Shown here piece after piece: positions 55,379 to 62,554 of a stretch of DNA of 64,000 bases. The translations under genes and the position numbers were made by a program. Each line of letters opens with the position of its first letter. The stretch's first letter is position 1. The stretch is from positions 826,001-890,000 of the forward strand of contig NZ_CP101505.1 of the NCBI RefSeq assembly GCF_024362345.1, in the 5' to 3' direction. The notes beneath the pieces are model-generated. The model had not been told where the DNA came from, made no database searches, and worked only from the letters and a program-made list of their open reading frames with translations. This DNA comes from Polaribacter dokdonensis. GTDB taxonomy: Bacteria > Bacteroidota > Bacteroidia > Flavobacteriales > Flavobacteriaceae.

Positions 55379-56248
55379 ATGGCGATAGAAACTGCAGTAC
55401 TTCCAGAAAGACCAAAAAAACCAAAATGGTTACGTGTAAAATTACCTGTAGGTAAAAAATACACAGAATTAAGAGGTTTAGTAGACAAGTATAAATTAAA
55501 TACTATTTGTACAAGTGGTAGTTGCCCAAACATGGGAGAATGTTGGGGAGAAGGAACTGCTACCTTTATGATTTTAGGTAATATCTGTACACGTTCTTGT
55601 GGCTTTTGTGGTGTAAAAACAGGAAGACCAGATACAGTTGAATGGGATGAACCAGAAAAAGTAGCTAGGTCTATTAAATTAATGGGTATTAAGCATGCCG
55701 TAATTACTTCTGTAGATAGAGATGATTTAAAGGATGGAGGTTCTATAATTTGGGCTGAAACTGTTGATGCAATCCGTAGAGCAAACCCAAATACTACTTT
55801 AGAAACTTTAATACCAGATTTTCAAGGAAACACAAAACAGATTGATAGAATTATAGAAGTTGCTCCAGAAGTTGTTTCTCATAATATGGAAACTGTTCGT
55901 AGACTAACCAGAGAAGTTAGAATTCAAGCTAAATATGATAGAAGTTTAGGTGTTTTAAAATACCTAAAAGAAAATGGCATGAGAACCAAAACAGGTTTAA
56001 TGTTAGGTCTAGGAGAAAAAGAAGATGAAGTAATTCAAACTATGAAAGATCTTAGAGCTGTAAATTGTGATATTATTACTATTGGGCAATACTTGCAGCC
56101 TACAAAAAAGCACTTACCTGTAAAAGAGTTTATAACACCAGAACAATTTAAGAAGTATGAAACTTTAGGTTTAGAAATGGGCTTTATGTATGTAGAAAGT
56201 GGAGCTTTAGTTCGTTCTTCTTACAAAGCACACAAACACGCTAAATAA
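55379..56248 (+). CDS. lipA: lipoyl synthase
   Basis: A radical-SAM enzyme inserting two sulfurs into protein-bound octanoate. The auxiliary cluster cysteines are in [12 protein letters not shown] and the radical-SAM CxxxCxxC is CTRSCGFC. The C-terminal RSSYKAH, with the conserved Ser-Ser, is present. The 289-residue length is normal. It is the last protein gene before the RNA-rich region. Confidence 0.97.
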   Translation: MAIETAVLPERPKKPKWLRVKLPVGKKYTELRGLVDKYKLNTICTSGSCPNMGECWGEGTATFMILGNICTRSCGFCGVKTGRPDTVEWDEPEKVARSIKLMGIKHAVITSVDRDDLKDGGSIIWAETVDAIRRANPNTTLETLIPDFQGNTKQIDRIIEVAPEVVSHNMETVRRLTREVRIQAKYDRSLGVLKYLKENGMRTKTGLMLGLGEKEDEVIQTMKDLRAVNCDIITIGQYLQPTKKHLPVKEFITPEQFKKYETLGLEMGFMYVESGALVRSSYKAHKHAK

Positions 56249-56261
56249 AATAAAAAAAGTT

Positions 56262-56351
56262 TAATTCAAATAAAATTTGGCACAGAGTTTGCGGATATGC
56301 AAATGAAAGCAACGTAGTAAACTGTTTTCATTGTGTAAATTATTTGAATTA
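56262..56351. repeat. inverted repeat flanking a sigma-54 promoter
   Basis: TAATTCAAATAA at 56262-56273 and its exact reverse complement at 56340-56351. A direct copy of the first arm occurs again at 56482-56493 inside the first tandem unit. The left arm lies just upstream of the sigma-54 promoter, and the right arm lies inside the transcribed part. Confidence 0.5.
56277..56292 (+). promoter_or_regulatory. sigma-54 (RpoN) -24/-12 promoter
   Basis: TTGGCACAGAGTTTGC has GG at 56279-56280 and GC at 56291-56292, exactly 10 nt apart, and matches TGGCAC-N5-TTGC at every consensus position. The predicted start is near 56304. Confidence 0.75.
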
Positions 56352-56389
56352 GTTGATTTAAAAACCACCTCTTAGAGGTGGTTTTTTTT
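56304..56389 (+). ncRNA. predicted sigma-54-dependent small RNA
   Basis: About 85 nt between the predicted start at 56304 and the T run of a strong terminator (stem 56361-56371 with 56375-56385). No meaningful reading frame: the only ATG gives M-K-A-T and a stop. A 7-bp stem is possible around 56302-56332 (AATGAAA with TTTCATT). The RNA carries UUAUUUGAAUUA, also found in the minus-strand RNA of the first tandem unit. Not recognised as a known RNA family. Confidence 0.55.
56361..56389 (+). terminator. intrinsic terminator of the predicted small RNA
   Basis: An 11-bp perfect stem (56361-56371 with 56375-56385) including seven GC-rich pairs, a TTA loop and T8. It could also end lipA read-through transcripts. 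Confidence 0.92.
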
Positions 56390-56404
56390 GTGTAATAATA
56401 AAAG

Positions 56405-56621
56405 CGAATAAAAAAATCGTCTAAAATATTTTAGACGATTTTTTATAACATATTATAAATCCCCCAATTCGTAATAGTTATTAATTCAAATAAACAACTT
56501 TCATGTTTTTTAAGTCGAATTGATAGATGAAATGCATTTAAGTATCGACGAATGACAATTATCTTACGATAATCGATCGTACAAAAATGCACTCAATTTT
56601 TCGATTTTTTTCAACTTTAAA
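56405..56621 (-). ncRNA. tandem GGGGG-loop RNA unit 1 (most divergent)
   Basis: Read on the minus strand: GTTGTTTATTTGAAT, then ATAAC pairing with GTTAT around a loop with TTACGAATTGGGGGATTT (GGGGG at 56461-56465), then a perfect 16-bp terminator stem (56411-56426 with 56429-56444). The upstream half differs from units 2 and 3 but keeps a CATTCG block with a possible GTCGA/TCGAC stem. No protein is encoded. It could be a Flavo-1-type or new RNA family; not confirmed. Confidence 0.5.
56411..56444. terminator. bidirectional terminator of unit 1
   Basis: A 16-bp perfect stem with a 2-nt loop and A/T runs on both sides. Confidence 0.85.
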
Positions 56622-56808
56622 TAAAAAACGCCTAAATAAATTTAGGCGAATCTTAATAACTTATTATAAATCCCCCAATTCGTAAAAGTTATCTGATTCA
56701 AAGAAACAACTTTATGGAGTTTTAAAATTTTCTGTTCGCTTATAAATAGTTTACTGTAGACGAATGGAAATTAAGTTTCGACTATCTATTTTAAAGAATA
56801 TATTAAAC
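56622..56808 (-). ncRNA. tandem GGGGG-loop RNA unit 2
   Basis: A 187-bp unit nearly identical to unit 3. The minus-strand RNA has ATAACTT pairing with AAGTTAT around a loop carrying GGGGG (56672-56676), and ends with the terminator stem at 56629-56648 and a T6 run. A stem TTCG(T)/(G)CGAA upstream has a G-U pair where unit 3 has G-C. That pair is a mismatch (C-A) on the plus strand, so structure is kept only on the minus strand. Confidence 0.55.
56623..56648 (-). terminator. terminator of unit 2
   Basis: A 9-bp stem CGCCTAAAT/ATTTAGGCG with an AA loop, followed by T6 on the minus strand. Confidence 0.85.
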
Positions 56809-56835
56809 AAAAAAACGCCTAAATAAATTTAGGCG
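56809..56835 (-). terminator. terminator of unit 3
   Basis: Stem 56816-56824 with 56827-56835, identical to that of unit 2, then T7 on the minus strand. Confidence 0.85.
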
Positions 56836-56995
56836 AGTATTAATAACTTATTATAAATCCCCCAATTCGTAAAAGTTATCTGATTCAAAGAAACAACTTT
56901 ATGGAGTTTTAAAATTTTCTGTTCGCTTATAAATGGTTTACTGTAGGCGAATGGAAAATAAGTATCGACTATCTATTTTAAAGGATATATTAAAC
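56809..56995 (-). ncRNA. tandem GGGGG-loop RNA unit 3
   Basis: The same as unit 2 with few substitutions. GGGGG lies at 56859-56863 in the loop of the ATAACTT/AAGTTAT stem. The conserved box AAAGTTGTTTCTTTG (minus strand, 56886-56900) precedes it and resembles a -7 element with one mismatch (TTTCTTTG). The short form starting there would be about 75 nt. The unit ends with the terminator at 56809-56835. Confidence 0.55.
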
Positions 56996-57025
56996 AAAAA
57001 AAAACGTCTAAATGAATTTAGACGT
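56996..57025 (-). terminator. terminator after the cystathionine beta-synthase gene
   Basis: Stem 57004-57013 with 57016-57025 (ACGTCTAAAT/ATTTAGACGT) and a T8 run on the minus strand. Compared with the terminators of units 2 and 3, both arms changed together (GCC to GTC, GGC to GAC), so it looks like a relic of the same repeat. The 57026-57160 stretch before the CBS gene shows nothing else. Confidence 0.8.
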
Positions 57026-57160
57026 TCCGTTTTTGCATCTCTAAAATGCATCTTCTACTTTTTAACCTTAATCAAAATTACTACTATTCTAAAGGTTGAA
57101 AATCATTTATTCGACCATCAGCATCTAATTATCGACCAAGGGTATAAATCTTCAGATTTA

Positions 57161-58531
57161 CTAAATTGAACTAATTACATCGTACTTGGTAACAATATGA
57201 TAATTGCCATTTTCTAAGTCAACTAAGACAGCTTCATTCTCTTTAGAAATCAATTTAGATATTGCATCTATCTTTGTAGATTTCTTAACTATAGGATAAG
57301 GATTACCCATAATGTCTTTAATTGGCTTGTCTGCAATTTCTTTATCTGAAATAAAACTTCTTAATAAATCTGTTTCATCTATAGATCCCACAAAACCTTC
57401 TGCATCTTTTACAGGTATTTGAGAGATTTTAAATTCTTTCATTCTTTCAATAGCATGAGAAACTAACTCCTCTGTTTGTGCAGTTACCAAAGGTTTATTT
57501 TCATGATTTTTAATTAAATCTGCCGCAGTTTTTATTTCTTCTTCTAAAAATCCTCTATCACGCATCCAATCATCATTAAACATTTTACCTACATATCTAC
57601 TTCCATGATCGTGAAACAACACAACAACTACATCATCTTTTGTAAAATGCTCTTTTAATTGCAACAAGCCTTTTATAGCTGCTCCAGCAGAATTTCCTAA
57701 AAACATGCCTTCTTCTTTCGCTAACTTCTGAGTATAAATAGCTGCATCTTTATCTGTAACTTTAGTAAAACCATCAATTACATCAAAATTTACGTTTTTG
57801 GGTAATATGTCTTCACCTATACCTTCTGTTATATAGGGATAAATTTCGTTCTCATCGAATATTCCTGTTTCATGATATTTCTTAAAAACAGATCCATAAG
57901 TATCTATACCCCAAACTTTAACAGTTTTACCTGCTTCTCTTGCTTTCATTTTTAGATAAGAACCTACTCCAGAAATAGTACCTCCTGTACCAACACCAAC
58001 TACAAAGTTTGTAACTTTACCTTTGGTTTGTTCCCAAATTTCTGGTCCTGTACTCTGAAAATGTGCTTTACAGTTACTTGGATTATCATATTGATTTACG
58101 TACCAAGAATTTGGTGTTTCTTCTCCTAATCTTTTAGAAACTGAATAGTATGATCTTGGATCTGATGGATCTACGTTTGTAGGACAAACTACAACCTCTG
58201 CTCCTACAGCTCTTAAAATATCCATCTTTTCTTTAGATTGTTTGTCAGACATTACAAAAATACATTTGTAACCTTTAACAATAGCTGCTAAAGCTAGACC
58301 CATACCTGTATTTCCAGAAGTACCTTCTATAATAGTTCCTCCTGGTTTTAATCTTCCATCTGCTTCTGCATCTAGAATCATTTGTAAGGCCATCCTATCT
58401 TTTACAGAATTTCCTGGATTAAAAGTTTCGTATTTTGATAAAACTAAACAAGGTAATTCTTCAGTAAGTTTATTCAACTTTACAAGTGGAGTATTACCAA
58501 TAGTTTCTAATATATTTTCTGCGTAATTCAT
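57161..58531 (-). CDS. cystathionine beta-synthase with CBS-domain pair
   Basis: A PLP enzyme joining serine (or O-acetylserine) with homocysteine or sulfide. The fold-type II domain spans about residues 1-320 with Lys44 in NPGNSVKDRMA as the PLP anchor and EGTSGNTGMGLA and VGTGGTISGVGSYLK as PLP/phosphate motifs. Two CBS repeats (about 340-456) regulate it, as in eukaryotic CBS. I start at MNYAENILETIG (58531), since a -7 box TACCTTTG at 58549-58556 leaves almost no leader for the ATG at 58540. A cysteine-synthase function is possible. Confidence 0.93.
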   Translation of the reverse strand: MNYAENILETIGNTPLVKLNKLTEELPCLVLSKYETFNPGNSVKDRMALQMILDAEADGRLKPGGTIIEGTSGNTGMGLALAAIVKGYKCIFVMSDKQSKEKMDILRAVGAEVVVCPTNVDPSDPRSYYSVSKRLGEETPNSWYVNQYDNPSNCKAHFQSTGPEIWEQTKGKVTNFVVGVGTGGTISGVGSYLKMKAREAGKTVKVWGIDTYGSVFKKYHETGIFDENEIYPYITEGIGEDILPKNVNFDVIDGFTKVTDKDAAIYTQKLAKEEGMFLGNSAGAAIKGLLQLKEHFTKDDVVVVLFHDHGSRYVGKMFNDDWMRDRGFLEEEIKTAADLIKNHENKPLVTAQTEELVSHAIERMKEFKISQIPVKDAEGFVGSIDETDLLRSFISDKEIADKPIKDIMGNPYPIVKKSTKIDAISKLISKENEAVLVDLENGNYHIVTKYDVISSI

Positions 58532-58548
58532 CTTATTCATTTATAGAA

Positions 58549-58556
58549 CAAAGGTA
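58549..58556 (-). promoter_or_regulatory. -7 box of the cystathionine beta-synthase gene
   Basis: TACCTTTG on the minus strand, a full TAnnTTTG match, 18 nt before the ATG at 58531. Confidence 0.5.
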
Positions 58557-58696
58557 AATTATTTTTTATGCGTTCACGAAATGAGATAAAAGAAATATTG
58601 ATTAATCCTCACTTTTTAAAAGTTTACCCTACTTAAAATATAATTTTAATAATAGAAACATATATTCACTTAGAAATTAATAATTAGTGAATGAAT

Positions 58697-59659
58697 TTAA
58701 CATACTCCTATGATACATAAATATAGAGGCATACCAATTGTAATGTTAAATGGAAAAGTAATCGCTAAAGCCATAGGTATATACAAACCAGGATTTGCTT
58801 TTGGAGCTGCTAATTTCATAGCTGCAGGAACTGCAATATAAGAAGCACTTGCTGCCAAAATAGACATTAGTAATCTGTTACCAACTTCCTCCATAAAAAA
58901 GCCACTTAATACTGCAACTATACAACCATTTATAATTGGAATAATTATAGCAAACGAAACCGTAAACCATCCTTTTTTAATAAGTGCTTTTAATTTTTGA
59001 CCACTTACAATACCCATATCTAATAAAAAGACTGCTAAAAATCCTTTAAAAATATCTGTAGTGAAAGGCCTAATACCTTCTGCTTGTGCATCATTTGTAA
59101 AGTACCCAACTACTAAACTACCAATAATAAGCACAACACTTCCATTTGTTAAAGAATGATGAATTACACTTTTTAATGAGCCTTTGCTCTTTTTGTTTGA
59201 TCCAAAAATTGCAATAAGCATAACACCTACAATAATTGAAGGAGCCTCCATTAAAGCCATAACTGCAACCATATGCCCACCAAAAGGTATGTTAGACATT
59301 TCTAAAAAAGAAATGGTAGTTACAAAAGTTACAGCGCTTACAGAACCATAAGCAGATGCAATTGCTCCTGAATTTTCCACACTTAATTTTATTCTTAAAA
59401 TAAAGTAACAGTAAATGGGCACTATAACTGCTAGTAAAATTCCGAACAATAATGCATTAATAATTTCTGAGGTAATTACACTATGAGCTAGCTCTTGCCC
59501 ACCCTTAAAACCAATGGCTAAAAGCAAGTACAAAGAAATAAATTTTGATGAATTTTCTGGAATTCTTAAATCACTCTTAATATTAACAGCAATAAGGCCT
59601 AAGAAGAAAAATAATAGTGCAGGGTTTGTTAAATTATCTACTAAATAATGTAAATCCAT
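58697..59659 (-). CDS. sodium-dependent bicarbonate transporter, SbtA family
   Basis: About ten membrane helices in 320 residues. The N-terminal LTNPALLFFFLGLIAVNIKSDLRIPE and the LAIGFKGGQELAHS segment are typical of SbtA. A second inverted repeat contains the FLLDMGIVSGQKL block and ASASYIAVPAAMKLAAPKANPGLYIPMALAITFPFN. In Polaribacter such a carrier is thought to feed anaplerotic carboxylation. No SbtB (PII-like) gene is next to it. An intrinsic terminator lies 16 nt before its ATG, and a LysR gene is divergent upstream. Confidence 0.9.
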   Translation of the reverse strand: MDLHYLVDNLTNPALLFFFLGLIAVNIKSDLRIPENSSKFISLYLLLAIGFKGGQELAHSVITSEIINALLFGILLAVIVPIYCYFILRIKLSVENSGAIASAYGSVSAVTFVTTISFLEMSNIPFGGHMVAVMALMEAPSIIVGVMLIAIFGSNKKSKGSLKSVIHHSLTNGSVVLIIGSLVVGYFTNDAQAEGIRPFTTDIFKGFLAVFLLDMGIVSGQKLKALIKKGWFTVSFAIIIPIINGCIVAVLSGFFMEEVGNRLLMSILAASASYIAVPAAMKLAAPKANPGLYIPMALAITFPFNITIGMPLYLCIIGVC

Positions 59660-59675
59660 AGGTTAAAAATTGGCA

Positions 59676-59717
59676 TAAAAAAAGTAGGAAAGCCTTTTAA
59701 AAGTCAGTTCTCCTACT
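59676..59717 (-). terminator. intrinsic terminator directly upstream of sbtA
   Basis: Read on the minus strand: AGTAGGA (59711-59717) pairs with TCCTACT (59683-59689) around a loop holding a second palindrome (CTTTTAAAAG), then T7 ending about 16 nt before the sbtA ATG at 59659. It separates sbtA from the two small genes upstream, or acts as an attenuator. Confidence 0.75.
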
Positions 59718-59740
59718 ATAATATTTTGGTTTAGTTAATC

Positions 59741-60049
59741 TTACTCTTCTAGTGTAATGTTTATTGTACTAGAAATTTTAATATTCTGACCTTTACTTTC
59801 TAAAGCTCTTAAAAAAGCTTTAGCTTCTTTTTTATCGGTCATTAATTCTTTAATTCTAGAGTTGTCATACAAACATTCATCATTAATATTTCCTTCAGTC
59901 TTAGATAATCTCTGAATTTTATGAAAATTAATTTTTACGTTTAAAACGTCATTAATAATATTAAGAGCTTCTCCTTTTGTAAAAGTTCCTTCAATTAATT
60001 GAACACTTTTTTGTTTAGTTTCGGTTGATGTTACTACAGATTCGTTCAT
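59741..60049 (-). CDS. small hypothetical protein of the sbtA locus
   Basis: Not recognised. A 102-residue, hydrophilic, charged protein without cysteines or signal peptide. The sequence FTKGEALNIINDVLNVKINFHKIQRLS to EAKAFLRALESKGQNIKISSTINITLEE suggests an alpha/beta fold ending in an acidic tail. It lies 10 nt after the small membrane protein and 81 nt before sbtA (a terminator intervenes). A link with bicarbonate uptake is possible from context only. It has no sequence features of PII/SbtB proteins. Confidence 0.6.
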   Translation of the reverse strand: MNESVVTSTETKQKSVQLIEGTFTKGEALNIINDVLNVKINFHKIQRLSKTEGNINDECLYDNSRIKELMTDKKEAKAFLRALESKGQNIKISSTINITLEE

Positions 60050-60059
60050 GGTTACTTAT

Positions 60060-60305
60060 TTATTTTTTAATTTTATTTGAATTAGAAGTTTTAATAAAAA
60101 GAATCATTAAGATAATTGATTCACAAATGAGCAATTCTTTAATAAAAGGGCTGTCTAAATTAATTGCCAATAAAGTTATGCTAACAAACACGATAGTTGC
60201 CAAAAGCTCTAATAGCGTATTTAACTGACGTTTAGTGATTTGCGGAACAACATCGCTCTTAGAATTCTTTTTTTTCTGGGTTACATTTAAAGATGCTAAA
60301 TCCAT
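60060..60305 (-). CDS. small two-helix membrane protein
   Basis: An 81-residue protein with a basic N-terminus and two helices (about 31-48 and 52-70), ending with a Lys/Asn-rich tail. Family not recognised. It is the first gene of the minus-strand unit toward sbtA. A CACCTTTG element at 60321-60328 (one mismatch to the -7 consensus) precedes it; the 81-nt intergenic region with the LysR gene is very AT-rich. Confidence 0.6.
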   Translation of the reverse strand: MDLASLNVTQKKKNSKSDVVPQITKRQLNTLLELLATIVFVSITLLAINLDSPFIKELLICESIILMILFIKTSNSNKIKK

Positions 60306-60386
60306 TGTTTTAATTTTTTACAAAGGTGCAACACATTTTTTATATATTTTTATATATATTTATTATGTTATCTATAAAAATAATTT

Positions 60387-61310
60387 ATGAATTATACTCT
60401 GCATCAACTTGAAATATTTAAAAAAGTAGCTGAACTTAAAAGTGTAACAAAAGCCTCTGAGCAATTATTTATGTCTCAGCCAGCTGTTTCAATTCAACTC
60501 AAAAACTTTCAAGATCAATTTAAATTACCATTGTTTGAAATTGTAGGAAGAAAATTATATATCACAGAATTTGGCAATGAAATCGCAAAAGCCGCCACAA
60601 AAATTTTAGATGAAGTACAAGCTATTAACTATAAGTCTAATTTGTTTGAAGGAAAATTAGCAGGTAAATTAAACCTATCTATAGTTTCTACTGCAAAATA
60701 CGCTATGCCTTATTTTTTAACAGACTTCATTAAAGAAAATGATAGTGTAGATGTAACTATGGATGTTACTAATAAAATGTCTGTTATTAGAGCTTTAGAA
60801 AATAATGAGTGCGATTTTGCCATGGTTTCTACCATCCCAAAAAAATTAAAGATTGAAAGAATTGAATTAATGAGCAATCAAATGTTTTTTGTGGCTGGTA
60901 AAGATTATAAAGTTGAAGGCAAAGAAGTAAATATCAAAAATTTAAATAAATCAATCTTTTTGTTCAGAGAAAATGGTTCTGCAACACGTTTAGCTATGGA
61001 GCGATTTTTAATTAAAAACAAAATTGAAATCATAAAAAAAATGGAGCTAACTTCTAATGAAGCCGTAAAACAAGCTGTAATAGCTGGTTTAGGAATTTCA
61101 ATAATGCCTATAATAGGTATTCAACAAGCTTTAAAAAATGGAGAGTTACAAATTCTAAATATTAAAGGTTTACCCCTTGAAACCAATTGGAACTTAATCT
61201 GGTTAAAAACAAAAAACTTATCTAATGTAGCTAAGGCTTTTAGAGATTATATCTCAGAAAATAAAAATGATATTATTGATCAGCAGTTTCCTATAACCCA
61301 AATTACCTAA
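60387..61310 (+). CDS. LysR-family transcriptional regulator
   Basis: An N-terminal winged helix-turn-helix (residues about 3-60, LHQLEIFKKVAELKSVTKASEQLFMSQPAVSIQLKNF) and a periplasmic-binding-protein-like effector domain (about 90-300). Of the LysR subfamilies it looks most like CbbR/CmpR/CysB-type regulators, which control carbon fixation and bicarbonate uptake in other bacteria. It is divergent from the sbtA locus, so it is a good candidate regulator. The 60306-60386 gap likely contains its binding site, but no clear T-N11-A palindrome is defined. Confidence 0.92.
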   Translation: MNYTLHQLEIFKKVAELKSVTKASEQLFMSQPAVSIQLKNFQDQFKLPLFEIVGRKLYITEFGNEIAKAATKILDEVQAINYKSNLFEGKLAGKLNLSIVSTAKYAMPYFLTDFIKENDSVDVTMDVTNKMSVIRALENNECDFAMVSTIPKKLKIERIELMSNQMFFVAGKDYKVEGKEVNIKNLNKSIFLFRENGSATRLAMERFLIKNKIEIIKKMELTSNEAVKQAVIAGLGISIMPIIGIQQALKNGELQILNIKGLPLETNWNLIWLKTKNLSNVAKAFRDYISENKNDIIDQQFPITQIT

Positions 61311-61314
61311 AGTA

Positions 61315-62550
61315 TTATGCAAACTTTATAGACTTTGATGGATCTATTTTAGTAATTATATAAGAAGGAATTATTAACATTAAGAAACATAACAATAACG
61401 TACCAATATTTAGCAATAATATTGCCCAAAATGAAATGTAAACAGGCATTGTTGTTACATAATAAGTGTCCGGATTTAATGTAATAATTTTAAAATAATA
61501 CTGAATAAAAATGATTGTTAAACCTATAATATTACCCCAAAAAAGACCTTTTAGTATTAGGTAAGAAGCATTATACAAAAACACCTTTCTAATGCTTGTG
61601 TTATTACTGCCTAAAGCTTTTAAAATACCAACCATTTGTACTCGTTCTAAAATTAAAACTAATAAAGCAGTAATCATATTAATACCAGCAATAAAAATCA
61701 TAATTGCAATTATAAACCAAACATTGTTATCAAAGAGTTTTATCCAATCAAAAACATTAGGATACGTTTCAGTTATTGATTTACTATTTAATGTTATTCC
61801 AATTTCACTATTAATCTCATTTTCTTTTTGAGCAATAGCGTCAAACTCATCCAGCAAAACCTCAAAACCACCTACTTCATTTTCACTCCATTTATTTAAA
61901 TTTTGAACCTCTCTAATATCACCAATCATCATGCTTTTATCAAATTGAGCAAATCCTGAATTATAAATACCAACAATGGTATATTTTCTGTTAGATGGTA
62001 TTTTACTTGAGGCTGTTTTTACGAATGTAGCATTAATGGTATCATTCAGTTTTAATTGCAAACGATTTACGATGGTTTCAGATAAAAGTACGCCTTTAGT
62101 TCTGGCTTTATCAAAATTTGGTAAAGTACCTTCAATTAAATACTCTTTAAAAAAAGTCCAGTCATAATCTGAGGAAACACCTTTAAACACAATACCTTCA
62201 AAATCGGTATCAGTTCTTAAAATACCCACTTTATTCGCAAATACTTGCACATTCTTTATTCCTGAAATTCCTTTAAATTCTGGATAAAAATTTTGATTTT
62301 TTAAAATGGGTGTTGTAGAAACATCAGAGTTATTATTGTCGTAATTTACAATTTGAATATGACCTTTAAAACCAGCCATTTTATCTCTAATTTTATACTG
62401 TAAACCAGAGCCAGTAGCCACAGCAATAAGCATAATGATAATACCCAAAGCAATTGCAGTAATTGCAATTTTTATTATTGGAGATGATATGCTATTTTTA
62501 TACTTTTTGCCAGCAATAATGCGTTTTGCAATAAATAACTCGTAATTCAA
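61315..62550 (-). CDS. FtsX-like ABC transporter permease (LolE/MacB-type)
   Basis: An inner-membrane permease of 411 residues with an N-terminal helix (about 22-48), a large periplasmic MacB-like domain (about 55-265) and three C-terminal helices (about 275-405, with FIAGINMITALLVLILERVQMVGILKALG, the conserved coupling motif). The topology is that of lipoprotein-releasing (LolC/E) or MacB-type transporters. No ATPase gene is adjacent; the partner must be elsewhere. It converges on the LysR gene with a 4-nt gap. Confidence 0.9.
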   Translation of the reverse strand: MNYELFIAKRIIAGKKYKNSISSPIIKIAITAIALGIIIMLIAVATGSGLQYKIRDKMAGFKGHIQIVNYDNNNSDVSTTPILKNQNFYPEFKGISGIKNVQVFANKVGILRTDTDFEGIVFKGVSSDYDWTFFKEYLIEGTLPNFDKARTKGVLLSETIVNRLQLKLNDTINATFVKTASSKIPSNRKYTIVGIYNSGFAQFDKSMMIGDIREVQNLNKWSENEVGGFEVLLDEFDAIAQKENEINSEIGITLNSKSITETYPNVFDWIKLFDNNVWFIIAIMIFIAGINMITALLVLILERVQMVGILKALGSNNTSIRKVFLYNASYLILKGLFWGNIIGLTIIFIQYYFKIITLNPDTYYVTTMPVYISFWAILLLNIGTLLLCFLMLIIPSYIITKIDPSKSIKFA

Positions 62551-62554
62551 ATTA

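Noticed and set aside
56405..57025. Tandem repeats considered as a CRISPR array
   Set aside because: Units are about 187 bp and nearly identical throughout; there are no 25-50 bp repeats with unique spacers and no cas genes.
56933..57169. A 78-codon plus-strand reading frame over unit 3 and the CBS terminator
   Set aside because: It runs through a repeat and a terminator hairpin, has low complexity and a basic composition, and no homology is recognisable.
58660..58696. Inverted repeat ATTCACT/AGTGAAT after sbtA as a terminator
   Set aside because: A short 7-bp stem with a long loop and no T run on either strand.
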